Source: Azorinus chamasolen
Lineage: Eukaryota > Mollusca > Bivalvia > Cardiida > Solecurtidae
Assembly: GCA_963576725.1 (NCBI GenBank)
Contig: OY755238.1
Coordinates: 25,450,334-25,514,333, forward strand
Length of the DNA stretch: 64,000 nucleotides
Direction: 5' to 3'
A program made the translations under genes and the position numbers. This document shows, piece by piece, positions 1-11,942 of the stretch. The notes under the pieces are model-generated. The model searched no databases, was not told where the DNA came from, and saw only the letters and a program-made list of their open reading frames with translations. Positions within the stretch are counted from its first letter, which is position 1. Every line of letters starts with the position of its first letter.

Positions 1-1483
1 CTATATTGTTCACATAGGAGAGAGACCTTACCGAGCAGATACCTACTTCAGTTTATTCATACAGGATAGAGACCTAATTTTATTCATGCCGGAGAGATGC
101 CTACTAGATTTAAGTCCAACAATATTTTACTGGAAAAAACGTCTTACTAGAGTTGTTTTTAGTCAAAATGCACAAATTCCAGGGAAAAAATGAGTTTAAA
201 CAAGGTAAGAACATTGACAATAAAAGGTTCTTGTTATAAAAATACTTTAAACTCGTTACAACGTGCATAATTTGTTTGATATGCATTTCATGTTGTTTTA
301 ATAGTTCAAAGTAAAAAAATAAGTTACAGACCTACTACTTTTAATTTACAAATGTAGTCATACACTTTTGTTGAACACTGTATTTGGATAAAAAAAAAAG
401 CCGCACCGAAATAGGGCAGATAAACACAGAATAACACAAAATGGCTACGTCATTAAAACGGTTTCAACCGCGATAAATATGGAATATTTTGGGAATTCAT
501 TTATACTGATTTAATTTAGAAGACCTATTACAAAGGCACTATTATTTTTTTTCATACAATTTTAAGATTTGTGATCACTGCTATCAGTTTGATTGCTAAG
601 TGCACCGAAACTGGTCCATCCACGATCTAATAAAAAGTCTGTATAATAGAATATGTGATTACCAATTTAAACAAATGAGATTAAATGATCCAAACAATTC
701 AGTTGTCACCTAATCATGATCCAAACTGTTTAACACTCTGAATGCATTTTGAGGAGAAATTAAACAATGATTAACTTTCAGAACTGCTGTAGTTAAAAAG
801 ACTGCTTAACAGGCAAAGGGTTATGGCAGAATTTAAATGCACTTTTAAGTTCTTTTTTTTTCTTTCAACCATACAAATGCGGTATACAGACATACATTCG
901 TTTGTGTAAACATGCCGGTAACTATATATTTTTCTGCAAAATAAGGGATGCAGTAAGTATGCAGGATCATTGAAGGTGGCTAAAATTTAGTAACCTTGAC
1001 ATTGGTCAGTTAGCTACTGTTCTTGATCCATTGACATCAGTCCTCATGCAAAAAGAAAGATATTTCAAACTCTTACTTTGGATCCTTCATCATCCTGGTT
1101 GAACTGTGACGACATTGCTGCAATTGCAATTGTTGTAAAACCTGAGCACATCCTCTACTGCACACTTTCAGCAACATTTTGGGATGCCAAATTGGTCAAC
1201 TGTGTCGTACTGTATCGTAGTTGAATAACAATTGTTAGAGTTATCTCCCTTATCTCATTTCTTCCGTGACGGTGTTCCATTATTTTAGAAACTTTGTCAG
1301 AACAGTGATGGTCCTGTTGATGCCCGATTCTATTAGACATTAATAGTATTATCAAAAGTGATTATTGGTCCAGTAATAAAAGTATATTGTGCTAAAATGT
1401 TGGATGAAACAATTACATTCATTGAATATAAACGATGATGGATGTTTGGTTTGACAAGTGACCAATAACAGCGACTGAATATA
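1..1483. other. unassigned intergenic sequence
   Basis: A+T-rich DNA. I see no convincing exon, RNA gene or mobile element. A loose repeat of a 'ggagagatgcctac'-like phrase lies within the first 110 bases, too diverged to define. Confidence 0.5.
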
Positions 1484-1660
1484 ACTCATTACCCCATGCA
1501 TACTGTATTCATGTAAGAAACAATGGTTTGTATGAATATCAATTAAGTTTTACAATAGCATACAAAAATAGAAAATTTAGGCCATTGCATAAATTGTACA
1601 TAGAATCAGATCTACAATGTTTAATAACCAAGCAGAGCAGACGCTACTAGACGCTACTTC
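1484..1660. mobile_element. family A remnant
   Basis: Resembles the flank of family A (tattcatgtaagaaacaatg, then tgaatatcaattaag) and ends in agcagagcagacgct, a decayed hairpin arm. The second arm is gone. Confidence 0.4.
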
Positions 1661-1959
1661 TGACACCATGTTTTGTTATGTTGATGAGTCGGCGATATAA
1701 GGTGTTACTGTTGATAAGCCATCAATTAAATAATATCTCAAATGAGGAATAAGTATATGAGAACACAAGCGTGTTGTATTGATGAAGTTTAATTCACGAA
1801 TGTCCGTATAGGACCCAGCAGCTCCAGCCTCCAATACACATAATCATTTGCATGTTATAGTCTATTTCAATCATTATAAAACAGACGGTTCCTAGCTACA
1901 CAACTCATATGGATAGCGTAGAACACTTTGGCTTACGAATCGTAGCCAAGACGGTAGCA

Positions 1960-4280
1960 TGACATAGCATAGCAGAGCACGCCACAATTACGGTATAGCT
2001 CACGTCACAGCACACTACGGCAAATAGCAGAACAGGCACGCTAAAGCAGAGCACAACACACTATATATATATATGGCCAAGCACGACACGACACACTACG
2101 AAACAGCACAACACACAACGGCATGTAGCGCTTCACAGCACAACACACTACGGCACAGCACAACATACTACGGCACAGCACAACATACTACGGCACAGCA
2201 CAACATACTACGGCACAGCACAACATACTACGGCACAGCACAACATACTACGGCACAGCACAACATACTACGGCACAGCACTTCACAGCACAACACACTA
2301 CGACACAGCACAACACACAACGGCACAGCACTTCACAGCACAACACACTACACAGCACAACACACAACGGCACAGCACTTCACAACACAGCACACTACGA
2401 CACAGCACAACACACAACGGCACAGCACTTCACAGCACAACACACTACGACACAGCACAACACACAACGGCACAGCACTTCACAGCACAACACACTACGA
2501 CACAGCACAACACACAACGGCACAGCACTTCACAGCACAAGACACTACGACACAGCACAACACACAACGGCACAGCACTTCACAGCACAACACACTACGG
2601 CACAGCACTTCACAGCACAACACACTACGGCATGTAGCACTTCACAGCACAACACACTACGACACAGCACAACACACAACGGCACAGCACTTCACAGCAC
2701 AACACACAACGGCACAGCACTTCACAGCACAACACACTACGAAACAGCACAACACACTACGGCACAGCACTTCACAGCACAACACACTACGAAACAGCAC
2801 AACACACAACGGCACAGCACTTCACAGCACAACACACTACGACACAGCACAACACACAACGGCACAGAACTTCACAGCACAACACACTACGGCACAACAC
2901 TTCACAGCACAACACACTACGGCACAGCACTTCACAGCACAACACACTCCGGCACAGCACTTCACAGCACAACACACTACGACACAGCACAACACACAAC
3001 GGCACAGCACAGCACTTCACAGCACAACACACTACGACACAGCACAACACACAACGGCACAGCACTTCACAGCACAACACACTACGACACAGCACAACAC
3101 ACAACGGCACAGCACTTCACAGCACAACACACTACGGCACAGCACTTCACAGCACAACACACTACGGCACAGCACTTCACAGCACAACACACTACGAAAC
3201 AGCACAACACACAACGGCACAGCACTTCACAGCACAACACACAACGGCACAGCACTTCACAGCACAACACACTACGAAACAGCACAACACACTACGGCAC
3301 ATCACTTCACAGCACAACACACTACGGCACAGCACTTCACAGCACAACACACTACGACACAGCACTTCACAGCACAACACACTACGGCACAACACTTCAC
3401 AGCACAACACACTACGGCACAACACACTCTACTGCACAGAACTTCACAGCACAACATACTACGACACGACACAATGCACTACGACACAGCACAACACACT
3501 ACGACACGACACAATGCACTACGACACAGCACAACATACTACGACACGACACAATGCACTACGACACAGCACAACACATTTCGACACAGCACATTTCACA
3601 CTACAACACACTACGACACAACACAACATACTAGGACACAATACACTGCGACACAGCACAACGCACTTCGACACTGCACGGCACAACGCACTTTAACACT
3701 GCACGGCACAATACGGTATAGCACAATACACTACGACACAACACAGCAGAACATACTACGACACAGCACAACACACTACGGCACAACACAACACAACACT
3801 CTACGACACAGCACATCAGAACACACTACGACACATCACAACACACTACGTACGGCACAATACAACACAACACACTAGTACACAGCAATTAATTCACAGC
3901 ACAAGACACTACGGCACAATACAGCACAACACACTACGACACAGCAATTAATTCACAGGACAAGACACTACGGCACAATACAGCACAACACACTACGACA
4001 CAGCAATTAATTCACAGCACAAGACACTACGGCACAATACAGCACATTACGTACACTACGACACAGTAATTAACAGCAGAAAGACAATACGACACAACAT
4101 AGCACAACACACATGCCCAAGGACACTACGGCACAGCACTTCACGACACAACACACTACGACACAGAACTCCACAGCCCAACACACTCCGACACAACACA
4201 TCACAGCACAACACACTACGGCATAGCACAGCACGAACACCACAAACAATACTTCTCAACACAAACACAGCACAGCATAG
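1960..4280. repeat. 2.3-kb C/A-rich minisatellite
   Basis: Tandem array of 10- and 20-bp modules (cacagcactt; cacagcacaacacactacgg; cacagcacaacacacaacgg) combined into 30- and 50-bp higher-order units. The edges are diverged. Near the right end a different 59-bp unit containing cagcaattaattcacag occurs three times (from 3883, 3942 and 4001). The plus strand is rich in A and C and poor in T and G. Because the modules lack stops in one frame, the array reads as a 601-codon His/Thr/Gln open frame (2073-3878), which I treat as an artefact. Confidence 0.95.
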
Positions 4281-4339
4281 CTTTAAATAACGTAAGCAAA
4301 ACAAAATATATCGTAACTAAAACGTTGTCACACAAATTG

Positions 4340-4783
4340 CAGTAGAACCTACTCTAAGCGGTCATTCATTTATTGAAAACAGGAGTATCAAAAAGTAGGT
4401 GGTTGCTAAATGCAGGGCAAAAGTAATGCAGAAAGCTCCTATGCTTTCTCCATTACTTTTTGCTAGCATTAAGCTACCACCTACCTTAGAGACCCATAAT
4501 TAGACATGCTACGATGGCCACTTAACCCTTTCCCTGTTGTATATTCATGTAAGAAATAATGACGTCATGAATATGAATTAGATTATTTTTTGTAATGGCA
4601 TATGAACATATGACATGTTGACTCAGGCAGAAGCTGTAGAATCAGATCTATATCACACCATAAGCAAATAGAGTAGACCATGATCAGATGGTTCCTATAG
4701 GAGCCGTCTGATCTGGGTCTACTCTGTTTGCAGATAGGTAAAATGCACTTACATAAGGGAATGGGTAAGACAGGTTCTACTTT
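4340..4783. mobile_element. family D2 element split by a family A insertion
   Basis: The left part starts cagtagaacctactctaagcgg and carries arms like ggtggttgctaaatgcaggg and gcattaagctaccacct. It runs to ggccacttaa at 4525, is interrupted by an A element, and resumes as gacaggttctact at 4769. The interruption falls on a TTAA inside D2. Confidence 0.75.
4522..4768. mobile_element. family A MITE (A1 type), nested in D2
   Basis: Family A description: ends TTAACCCTTTCCC and GGGAAAGGGTTAA; about 250 bp; central hairpin whose arms read gcaaacagagtagaccc, gatcagacggctcc and the complement. A1 copies carry catgaatattcatgatgtc-like flanks; A2 copies carry caatacctactgaatattc. The TTAA ends match the piggyBac-type target preference, which is an inference because no transposase is present. 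In this copy the right end has lost one T (gggtaag). Confidence 0.8.
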
Positions 4784-5202
4784 GAATATTTATAGAGCGG
4801 CATAAAGACCATTCACTGGTGAATCCATAAACATTTTCATGACATTAATTTATACATTTGTGTTATTCATGAGTATGTGATAAATGTCCAGTTGCTCTTG
4901 ATTCTTTGTGTTTTTTTAACAATATTGAATTTCCAGAGACCCTTAGTTTAAACCAAACTTTTACAATTCTTATTTTACAAGTCACCGGCTGTGAAGTCCA
5001 AGTACGCAAAAGGGCTGCTACATTTGACGTTTGAGGTTGTGCACAAATATTTGTTATGTAGCTTACCAACCTCTTTGAAATTAGTTCACCATTATTTCAC
5101 AACTACATGTATATACTACTATTAATACTACATACATGCTATGTGCCACTAGGAGCCATGTTCTAGTCAGTACTGATATTAGATGGCTATTTGCTTGAGT
5201 TC

Positions 5203-5607
5203 TTTACCTCGTACTTGTAAACACCTTTTCATGCATTTTCAAACAGAGTGGACCCAAATCAGACGGCCCTAGTAGGAATCGTTTAACTCTGTCGCCTGCT
5301 AACTTTATCGTCTGCTACAAATTTTCATTTTTTTTATTTTCTTCATTTTTATTTCAAAAACATAATAACAGTAACAAACAGTTTGGATCCTGATGAGACG
5401 CCGAGTTACTCGGCGTCTCATCTGGATCCAAACTGTTTGCATAGGTAATCACAGATCTGGGATTGGCAGCGAAAGGGTTAATCAGGATCTGTTCCGTTTA
5501 ATTATGGAATTATGTATGATTCTACATTTCTGCCATTGACAAAACTTCAGCTAATTGATATTCCTGATGTTATTATTCAAGTTCTTACATGAATATTCAC
5601 GGGGTAA
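5203..5607. mobile_element. family A element split by a family E insertion
   Basis: The left A arm (caaacagagtggacccaaat) ends at aggaatcg. After the E insert it resumes at tcaggatctgttccg and runs through the A1 flank to ttcacggggtaag. The arm palindrome is decayed. Confidence 0.7.
5283..5481. mobile_element. family E MITE (E1), nested in A
   Basis: Family E description: TTAA-bounded, end ggcagcgaaagggTTAA, hairpin core tttggatcctgatgagacg / gccgagttactcggc / its complement ending in gatccaaactgtttgc. This E1 copy also carries the phrase cgtctgctacaaatttt. The left arm has CCTGATGAG and the right arm reads as CCAGATGAG, so the stem has one mismatch. Confidence 0.8.
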
Positions 5608-5706
5608 GTGATTACGAGCCTATTAATTTAGAGTATTCACAGCGTAGTTAAATATTACACATTACTAAACATTCTGGTGAGTGCCAGAACGATAGTACAT
5701 TTCAGA

Positions 5707-5901
5707 TACAGTAAAATTCTTCTAAACCGAAATTCTAGTAGAGAAGAATTTTAGATACTTTTATGCAGGCAGCTGTTTAATGCAGTGTGAAAGTAATGCA
5801 GGACGCTCCTAGAGGACTTCACCCTGCAATAAGCTGCCACCTGCCTCCAAGACCGATATTTATATTTAACTGAACGTCCGGTTTAGAGCAGGTTTACTGT
5901 A
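5707..5901. mobile_element. family D1 MITE
   Basis: Family D description: ends TACAGTAAAACC...GGTTTTACTGTA (TA target inferred, pogo/Tc1-like), next to taaaccgg, then arms built from caggtggcagcttaatgcag and gaaagctcctctaggagc. This copy has a partly shortened apex. Confidence 0.75.
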
Positions 5902-6303
5902 AACCAAGGAACATTATCTAGCAAAGGACTTGGAGTTCTAAATATATGCGAAGAAAAAAACAATCATTGAAACCTAGTACTGAGTGTTGGATATTTGATG
6001 CACTTGTGTCCCCAATCTGAAGTTATTGTTGTGAAATTTGGGATTTTAGTAAAACATAAAGACGTGGAATTTGTACATTTAAAGTTTTGTAAATATCTAA
6101 GTACTGCTTGTTAAGCAAACAACTAGCAATGTGGAAATATACGGAGAGCTTGATCATATCCACAACATGTATGCAGATATTTAAAAAAAATACAAATGTA
6201 CAACCGTATAATAAAATATATATTTAGCTAAGATTTTGTATGGCAATACTTATTGTTAAGTATGTCTACCAGGCTTTATTAAATATTAACGGATGTTCGA
6301 CGC

Positions 6304-6378
6304 TTTATCCGACGAGGGGAGAAAACGTTGAGGCGAGGCTTGCCGAGCCTCAACTGTTTTCTCTCCGAGTCGGATAAA
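6304..6378. repeat. unique hairpin
   Basis: The inverted repeat pairs tttatccgacgaggggagaa and cgttgaggc with gcctcaactgttttctctcc and gagtcggataaa across a short gap. It matches none of the other families in the window and has no clear terminal duplication. Confidence 0.7.
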
Positions 6379-6963
6379 GGCGTCCCATCTACGACACTAA
6401 CCTATTATTCGATTTATCCAGTCAATATAGTTAAATGTCTTTTTTATAGACTAATAACACTCTTGAAATAATTTACATTGAAAATGCAGTTTTTCGATCA
6501 ACGGATCCCTCCCTTTTCACTTCCATTTAGACGTAAATAGATCTAATGAGCTACCGCAGAGGAATATAGTTTCGATACTTGTATTACTAGAAGGGAAACG
6601 TGGTTGAATTTGAAAAATAAGATGGGAAGCCAATAAGATGATTTGAATCGAGGGTCGATAAGTTATTTAAAACAGACATGATCTATATTCTTTGGTCAAA
6701 TTCGAGTTACGTAGTCTCGGTTTCTATTTTTAGATTCTACCTAACGTCACTCAGAAATCGATGGAACTGAACAGGCTATATTTAGGTTTATGACTATCAC
6801 CGCCCCTGTAAGAGTTTATCAATCAAATAATCATGAGAGTGAAAAGAAAACATTTACTATTTATCTGTCAATCTTTGCTTCCAGGTTTGATTTTATCAAA
6901 AACGGGTTTTACCAGCGGTGGATTAAATTAATAAAAGTGATAAATCAACGTCATTTTTTATGT

Positions 6964-7057
6964 GGCCTCAGTGGCGTAATCGGTAAGGGCGACGTCTCTA
7001 GAGAGATTAGAATTAGTTTTTGTAGGATCAGGCGCGGGTTCGAATCCAGCTGTAGCC
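6964..7057 (+). mobile_element. tRNA-like sequence (pseudo-tRNA or SINE head)
   Basis: Contains a perfect RNA polymerase III A box, tggcgtaatcgg (6972-6983), and B box, ggttcgaatcc, followed by T-rich terminator-like runs (tatttttattttttctc). The T stem (gcggg/ccagc) has one mismatch. The 5' ggcctca and 3' tgtagcc pair only partly. The length of about 94 nt and the lack of a clean anticodon stem argue against a working tRNA. An intron-containing tRNA was considered but no stem supports it. Confidence 0.45.
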
Positions 7058-7300
7058 AATTATTTTTATTTTTTCTCATTTGAATAATTCTTCTGGTGAC
7101 CAAATAGATCTGTTAGATCTATTCCATCAACATGTTTATGAATGTTTACAGAAAACTAAAATAGTTCCATGGTTATAGAATCATTACGCTTATCTACTAA
7201 CCTAATAAACCTTCCACTACCGGAAGTAACCAAATAAACCTAAGTTTATTTGCACCCCCTTTATTATGTCACTAGAGAAGCCTGGTGACTGGATAAAACT

Positions 7301-7500
7301 TCTTTATTTCTGCACTAAACCTTATGCTGTGATCGCTCTGTAGAATCGAATCTTCGAGACGATTCTAAAGAATGGTCACCGCATAGGATTTGGTGGAGAA
7401 ATGACGATTTTAGTATCTGAGTACGCATATTTATCTGTTGCTCTGAAGACGGAAACATGGGTATCAATGATTAGAGTATTGTCCAATAGTACAGCCGGTA
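7301..7500. mobile_element. family G element
   Basis: Family G description: hairpin core caccaaaccctatgttgtg, accactctttagaatcgtct and complement, followed by ggtggagaaatgacgatttt. Here the left arm is diverged (cactaaaccttatgctgtg) and the right arm is good. The downstream part (tagtatctgagtacg...) matches the copy at 37247-37450, so the element extends beyond the hairpin. Confidence 0.6.
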
Positions 7501-7600
7501 CAACTGGCTTGAATGACCATGAAAGTGTAGAATTGAAATATGTTCATGTTATTTTTAAGCAATGGTTGCTAGACCAATTTGCCTTTAAATAATAGTATTT

Positions 7601-8030
7601 TATATTTGTTTGAATATTCATGTAATAAATTATGACATCGTGAATATTTATTAGCTGATATTCTATAATGACATATGTACACATGAAATGGTGGTATTGG
7701 TGGAAACTGAAAGGTGTCAGGGTCCATGCTTATAAAGCTTTTTAGTTGAGTCTGAGTTCATTCTCAAGCTTTTGATTGGTCAGGTTTGAGTTCTCAAGCT
7801 TTTGATTGGTCAGATTTGAGCCATAGGCTCAAATCTGACCAATCAAAAACATGAGAACGAACTCAGACTCAACTAAAAGTTTTATAAGCATGGAGCCTAA
7901 TCTATTATAATTTTATAAACAATTAGAACAACATAGAACAGACCCTGGACAGACGCCACCCACAGGAACCGTCTGATCTGGGTCTGTTCTGTTTGAAAAC
8001 GTGTGAAAAGTGTTTATACAAAGGAGTGAA
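7601..8030. mobile_element. family A element split by family F
   Basis: The A1 flank (gaatattcatgtaataaatt) leads to gtggaaactg, is interrupted at 7718-7898, and resumes at aatctattataattttataa. The right arm (gaaccgtctgatctgggtct) is better preserved than the left. Confidence 0.65.
7718..7898. mobile_element. family F hairpin element (181 bp)
   Basis: Near-complete palindrome from cagggtccatgcttataaag to its complement. The left arm carries a tandem duplication of ttctcaagcttttgattgg plus tcagatttgag, present once in the right arm. Apex gagccataggctc. Confidence 0.85.
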
Positions 8031-8034
8031 ACTT

Positions 8035-8202
8035 ATATTTTTATGATGGCATATGTACACATGAAATGTCGGTACTAGTAGAAATTGTATAGTCAGATCC
8101 ATTATAATTATATCATAAGCAAACAGAGCATGTCCTGGTCAGAAGGCTCCCATGTGTAGGTACACGCACGCACACACGCACGCACGCACGCACACCAAGT
8201 AA
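8035..8202. mobile_element. half family A element plus (CACG)n
   Basis: The left half of an A element ends inside its hairpin (agaaggctcccatgtg). It is followed by a cacg/caca microsatellite at about 8160-8202, so the second half is lost. Confidence 0.6.
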
Positions 8203-8204
8203 AC

Positions 8205-8420
8205 ATTGATCATACACCATTGTGAAAAATAATGTCTGCTCAAATTAAGATCTGGTACGATTTTGACTACATGCACTTCCTGTTCGATCTTATTTTGAGA
8301 AATTATTGACCGAGTGTTAAACAGCATGCACCCTGGGACGCAGAGTTACTCGCGGTTGTCATCTGCTTCCAAACTGTTTGCTTAATAAAGTCAGATCACT
8401 AATAGCGGGGTAAGGGTTAA
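8205..8420. mobile_element. family E2 element
   Basis: E2 copies carry an extra left block (aatgtctgctcaaatt ... gaaactattgaccgagtgt) before the E hairpin. Here the hairpin is degraded (gcagagttactcgcgg). The right end is ggggtaagggttaa. Confidence 0.6.
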
Positions 8421-8469
8421 ACTAATTCACAGTCAAGATATAGTATCAGTTTGCAAATATATTAAACAT

Positions 8470-8698
8470 TTAACCCATTCTCTCCTACTTACGCCATTTT
8501 GCGCCTCTGTAAAACTCATTTTTGAAACCATTGTGATAAATAGAGCATTTGCTCCGTAGGAGCAAATGCTCTATTAATCACAATAGTTTCAAAACTACGC
8601 AATTCTAAAATTCTCCTTTTTCTATAGATGATGCTCCTTTTCGATAGATTAATTGAAAGAGTTTGGGTCAAACAATAGTCTAGGATGGAATGAGTTAA
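8470..8698. mobile_element. family B MITE (229 bp)
   Basis: Family B description: ends TTAACCCATTCCCTC and GAGGGAATGGGTTAA, long hairpin with gaaaccattgtgataaatag, agcatttgctcc and complement, and a one-sided block with ctagttaatgctccttttcg. This copy is complete and shares its right TTAA with the next A element. Confidence 0.85.
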
Positions 8699-8944
8699 CC
8701 GTTTCCCTCATATAAACGCGTTTTCACGCATTTGCAAACAGAGTAGACCCAGATCAGACGGCTCCTAGAGGAGCCATCTGATCAGGGTCTGCTCTGTTTG
8801 CTAATAGAATTTAATAGATCTGTTTCTTTGCTTTCTAAAATGTATACAATGGGTCACCTCCCATATTTCTTTATAACTATTTTGTAAATGAATATTCAGT
8901 AGGTACTGAAAAATGGCCTAAATATAGAACAGGGAAAGGGTTAA
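8695..8944. mobile_element. family A2 MITE (250 bp)
   Basis: Complete, in the reverse orientation: ttaaccgtttccctcatata to gaacagggaaagggttaa. Apex ggctcctagaggagcc. Left arm CCAGATC, right arm complement CCTGATC. Confidence 0.85.
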
Positions 8945-9312
8945 ACAAGTTTAACGGTGTTTCGTGTATGACTATTAGACAGCAGATCCTTGTTTTGATT
9001 TCTTTAGTTTACACCATTATCCGAATTTTCTTATGTAAGGTAATGTCCAGCCTTAAAATGGAGAATTTATTGTATCGTTAATTATTTCTAGATTGTTTTC
9101 TTAGATATTGATTACACTGTTGCCAATTGTGTAGGTATTACTTTCACAATTAATTGTACCACGTAACAGGAAACATGTAAATGTTTACATTACTGATAAA
9201 GTATTGAATTTTAATTTAGAAATAATTCAGAAATCTCTAACAGGAGCTTTTCAGTGAGCCGTTTGTCCTGCATTCAGCAACCACCTGTCTTCACGATTTA
9301 CTTCATAAATAC

Positions 9313-9505
9313 ACCTTTCCCATTCTCTCCTACTGACGCCTTTTTGCCCCTCTGTAAAACTCATTCTTTGAAACATAAATGTTTATCACAATGGTTTCAA
9401 AACTACGTAATTCTAAAAGTTTCCTTTTCTTTAGTTATTGGTCCTTTGGGGTAGATTAGTTCAAAGAAGTCTGGTCTAAAACTAGTCTAGGAGATAATGA
9501 GTTAA
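9313..9505. mobile_element. family B element with deleted hairpin
   Basis: Left end cccattctctcctactgacg and right end taatgagttaa are present. The arm jumps from tttgaaac to ataaatgtttatcacaatgg, so most of one arm and the apex are missing. A piece of D-like sequence (cagcaaccacctgtctt) precedes it. Confidence 0.65.
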
Positions 9506-9574
9506 CCCTTTTGCAAACATAGTAGACCCAGATATATATTTTTCTCTCTCTTTTCTCTCTCTACCTCTCTTCTT

Positions 9575-9623
<49 letters not shown>

Positions 9624-9634
9624 TCTCTCTCTCT
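9502..9634. repeat. A-element stub and (CT)n microsatellite
   Basis: A family A left end (ttaacccttttgcaaacata) runs to cagatata and gives way to roughly 95 bases of ct-rich microsatellite. Confidence 0.8.
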
Positions 9635-10334
9635 CGTTTACTTTGTTTACATCTTACACCCAAATGCACTTAATCACTTCCATGGCCATTTTCAAACAAT
9701 ATGCTGCCAGGTCATTTACAATTTAAAGCCTAATAGTTAGGAACAAATATTTATTTTTACCGCATTTAACTTAAATCTTCAATACAATTTACTTTCGTTT
9801 TTCTCTGAGTCGGAAGTCGCACGTGATCACAATGTGGCTGAAACAAAATAATCTAACTCCTAATCCTCTGTTTCTCTCTTACCGTGAATTGTCACACCTG
9901 TGTCTTTTTGAAGTTACTCGGGATGTTTGTTATCAACCTCGGGGGCTTCAAATGCTACAATAAATTGTTGCGGAAAAAATGTGAGAATAAACAACAAAAC
10001 TAAACGCAGCAGAATGGCGTATTAAACAGTCACATCGAGTATTGATATTTCTAAATCGGTATTATTATATTCATTATACGATGGTGTTTATCCAACACCT
10101 GTTTAAGGAGAACTTTAATCCACAAATATACAGATGGCAGAATAAATTGGATTATTCCGTCGTGCAAACAGTGTGAAGTGCACCCTTGGGGCTTGGCTAC
10201 TTAGAACAGATTCAAGTGTACATTAGTTCATTTTGGGTCCAACATGCAGTTTAGTATGCATTTCGACTCGTAACTGCAAACGTTTACGTCATTAGCATTT
10301 ACTCGTCCTCGCTTTTAAAGAAATACGACCTTCT
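9635..10334. other. no recognised feature
   Basis: I see no gene or mobile element. A short phrase gcaaacagtgtgaagtgc near 10165 may be a mobile-element scrap. Confidence 0.5.
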
Positions 10335-10550
10335 TTAACCTTTTACCTCAAAGGCTATTTTTAGATACAACCACTTTGAAAAAATCTACCGAAAAGGAGT
10401 ATTAACTAGAGAAAAAGGAAAAAGTTAGAATTTTGTAGTTTGAAACCCTTGAGATAAATAGAGCATTTGCTCCTATATGAGCAAATGCTCTATTTATCAC
10501 AATAGTTTCACAAAGTAACTTTCACATAGTCGTCAAAAGGAATGGGTTAA
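10335..10550. mobile_element. family B MITE
   Basis: Bounded by TTAA on both sides, hairpin complete with apex gctcctatatgagc. Its right TTAA is also the left TTAA of the following A element. Confidence 0.8.
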
Positions 10551-10820
10551 CCATTTACTCCATATAGATATGAATATTAGCCCGATCAATAGTCATGCTA
10601 GAAATAATTACATCATGAATATATATTAGCTGAATTTTTATAATGTCATTTTTTCCAGAATGATTGTTTGCTTCGATAAAAGCTGTAGGGTCAGATCTAT
10701 ATCATCTAAAAAAGGAAGCCGGATAGAACCTGATCAGTCGACTCCTATAGGAGCCATCTGATCTTGGTTTACTCTGTTTACAAAAGCTAGAAAAGGCGTT
10801 TATATCAAGGAAAGTGTTAA
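10547..10820. mobile_element. family A1 MITE
   Basis: TTAA to TTAA. The arms are diverged (agaacctgatcagtcgactc / ggagccatctgatcttgg). Confidence 0.75.
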
Positions 10821-11160
10821 CGCTTTTGTAAACAGTGTAGAACAAGAATAGGCCGCCCTTGTAGTAACCGCCTGATCTGGGTCTGCTGTGTTTGCTTATA
10901 AAATAGTATAGATTTGGGTCCATGCTTATAAAGCTTTTAGTTGAGTCTGAGTTTCGTTCTCAAGCTTTTGACTGGTCAGATTTGAGTTCTCAAGCTTTTG
11001 ATTGGTCAGATTTGAGCCAAAGGCTCAAATCTGACCAATCAAAAGCTTGAGAACGTTCTCAGACTCAACTAAATGTTTTATAAGCATGGACACAGATTTT
11101 AAAAGTTCTACCATGGCCATATTGCATGTGTTCATGCACCCCTATAAAATTAGTTCAATT
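10817..11160. mobile_element. family A element interrupted by family F
   Basis: A second A in the opposite orientation starts at the shared TTAA, reaches tagtatagattt, is interrupted by F, and resumes as agattttaaaagttctacc to the C element. F enters at the same A position as in the copies at 7718 and 39454. Confidence 0.7.
10914..11094. mobile_element. family F hairpin element
   Basis: gggtccatgcttataaagc to taagcatggac, with the left-arm tandem duplication and apex gagccaaaggctc. A short agattt repeat flanks it. Confidence 0.8.
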
Positions 11161-11360
11161 AACCCTTCGCTTGCTGAATTTTCAAACACATTTCTCCTTG
11201 TTTACCCATGCTCTGTTGTATAATTACATATATCTTCACTGTGTACAAATATTTTCCCTGTGCAATCACGGCTGTGGAGTGGACTGGTTGCACAATCAAC
11301 TTGTAAATAGTGCAGACCCAGATGAGACAGCTGATAAGGGCCTTCACTGTTTGTCATTTG
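11159..11360. mobile_element. family C element, right arm truncated
   Basis: Family C description: ends TTAACCCTTCGCTTGCT and AGCAAGCGAAGGGTTAA, a long unique block with cacagcagtgattgcacag, and a hairpin near one end (aatagtgcagacccagatga, gacagctcctgcagg). Here the hairpin collapses after gacagct and the terminus is lost. Confidence 0.75.
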
Positions 11361-11475
11361 AAATACTTTAAGTCTATTATATTGAGTGGAGTATGTAGTT
11401 AAACACTGATGGGCTATTCGGGTCTGAAAACTCAGGGTTGAAAGAGTGAATCTCTTCAGACATGCATCCAGTGTG

Positions 11476-11704
11476 TTAACCCATTATCTCATGGGCTGTT
11501 TTTAGATCCAACCTCTTTGAATAAATCTACCGAAAGGGAGCATTAACTAGAGAAAAGGAAACTTTTAGAATTTTGTAGCTTGAAACCATTGTGATAAATA
11601 GAACATTTGCTCCTATATGAGCAAATGCTCTATTTATCACAATGGTTTCAATGTGTGATTTTAACAGAGGCGTAGAAAGGCGTATTTATAGAGGAAAGGG
11701 TTAA
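11476..11704. mobile_element. family B MITE (229 bp)
   Basis: Complete, TTAA to TTAA. Outer flanks taacccattatctcatggg and tagaggaaagggttaa; the hairpin is intact. Confidence 0.85.
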
Positions 11705-11790
11705 ACAGATTGGATCCTGGTGAACCATCCAGTTACTATGTGTTTCATTTGGATCCAAAGCGTTTGCATAGGTAAGCACATGTTCATCGT
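11705..11790. mobile_element. family E fragment
   Basis: Degraded hairpin: cagattggatcctggtga ... catttggatccaaagcgt, tttgcataggtaagc. Confidence 0.5.
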
Positions 11791-11942
11791 TAAAGTGCAA
11801 AGAATAGTAAGAATAGAATTTAGCGTCAGCGATGTAACACAATATAATATTATTCATTTCACTAACATGTATATTAATTTGCCCTTTAACTGATGAATAT
11901 TCATGTAATAAATAATGAAGAAAGAACCTTTATTTACATCTC

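Noticed and set aside
2073..3878. 601-codon His/Thr/Gln-rich open frame
   Set aside because: It is the translation of a stop-free minisatellite; other frames of the same array also stay open and no promoter or conserved domain is seen.
2787..4304. Cysteine-rich minus-strand frames
   Set aside because: Opposite-strand readings of the same minisatellite.
6790..7083. 97-codon frame overlapping the tRNA-like sequence
   Set aside because: It reads through the tRNA-like boxes and poly-T tracts with no coding signature.
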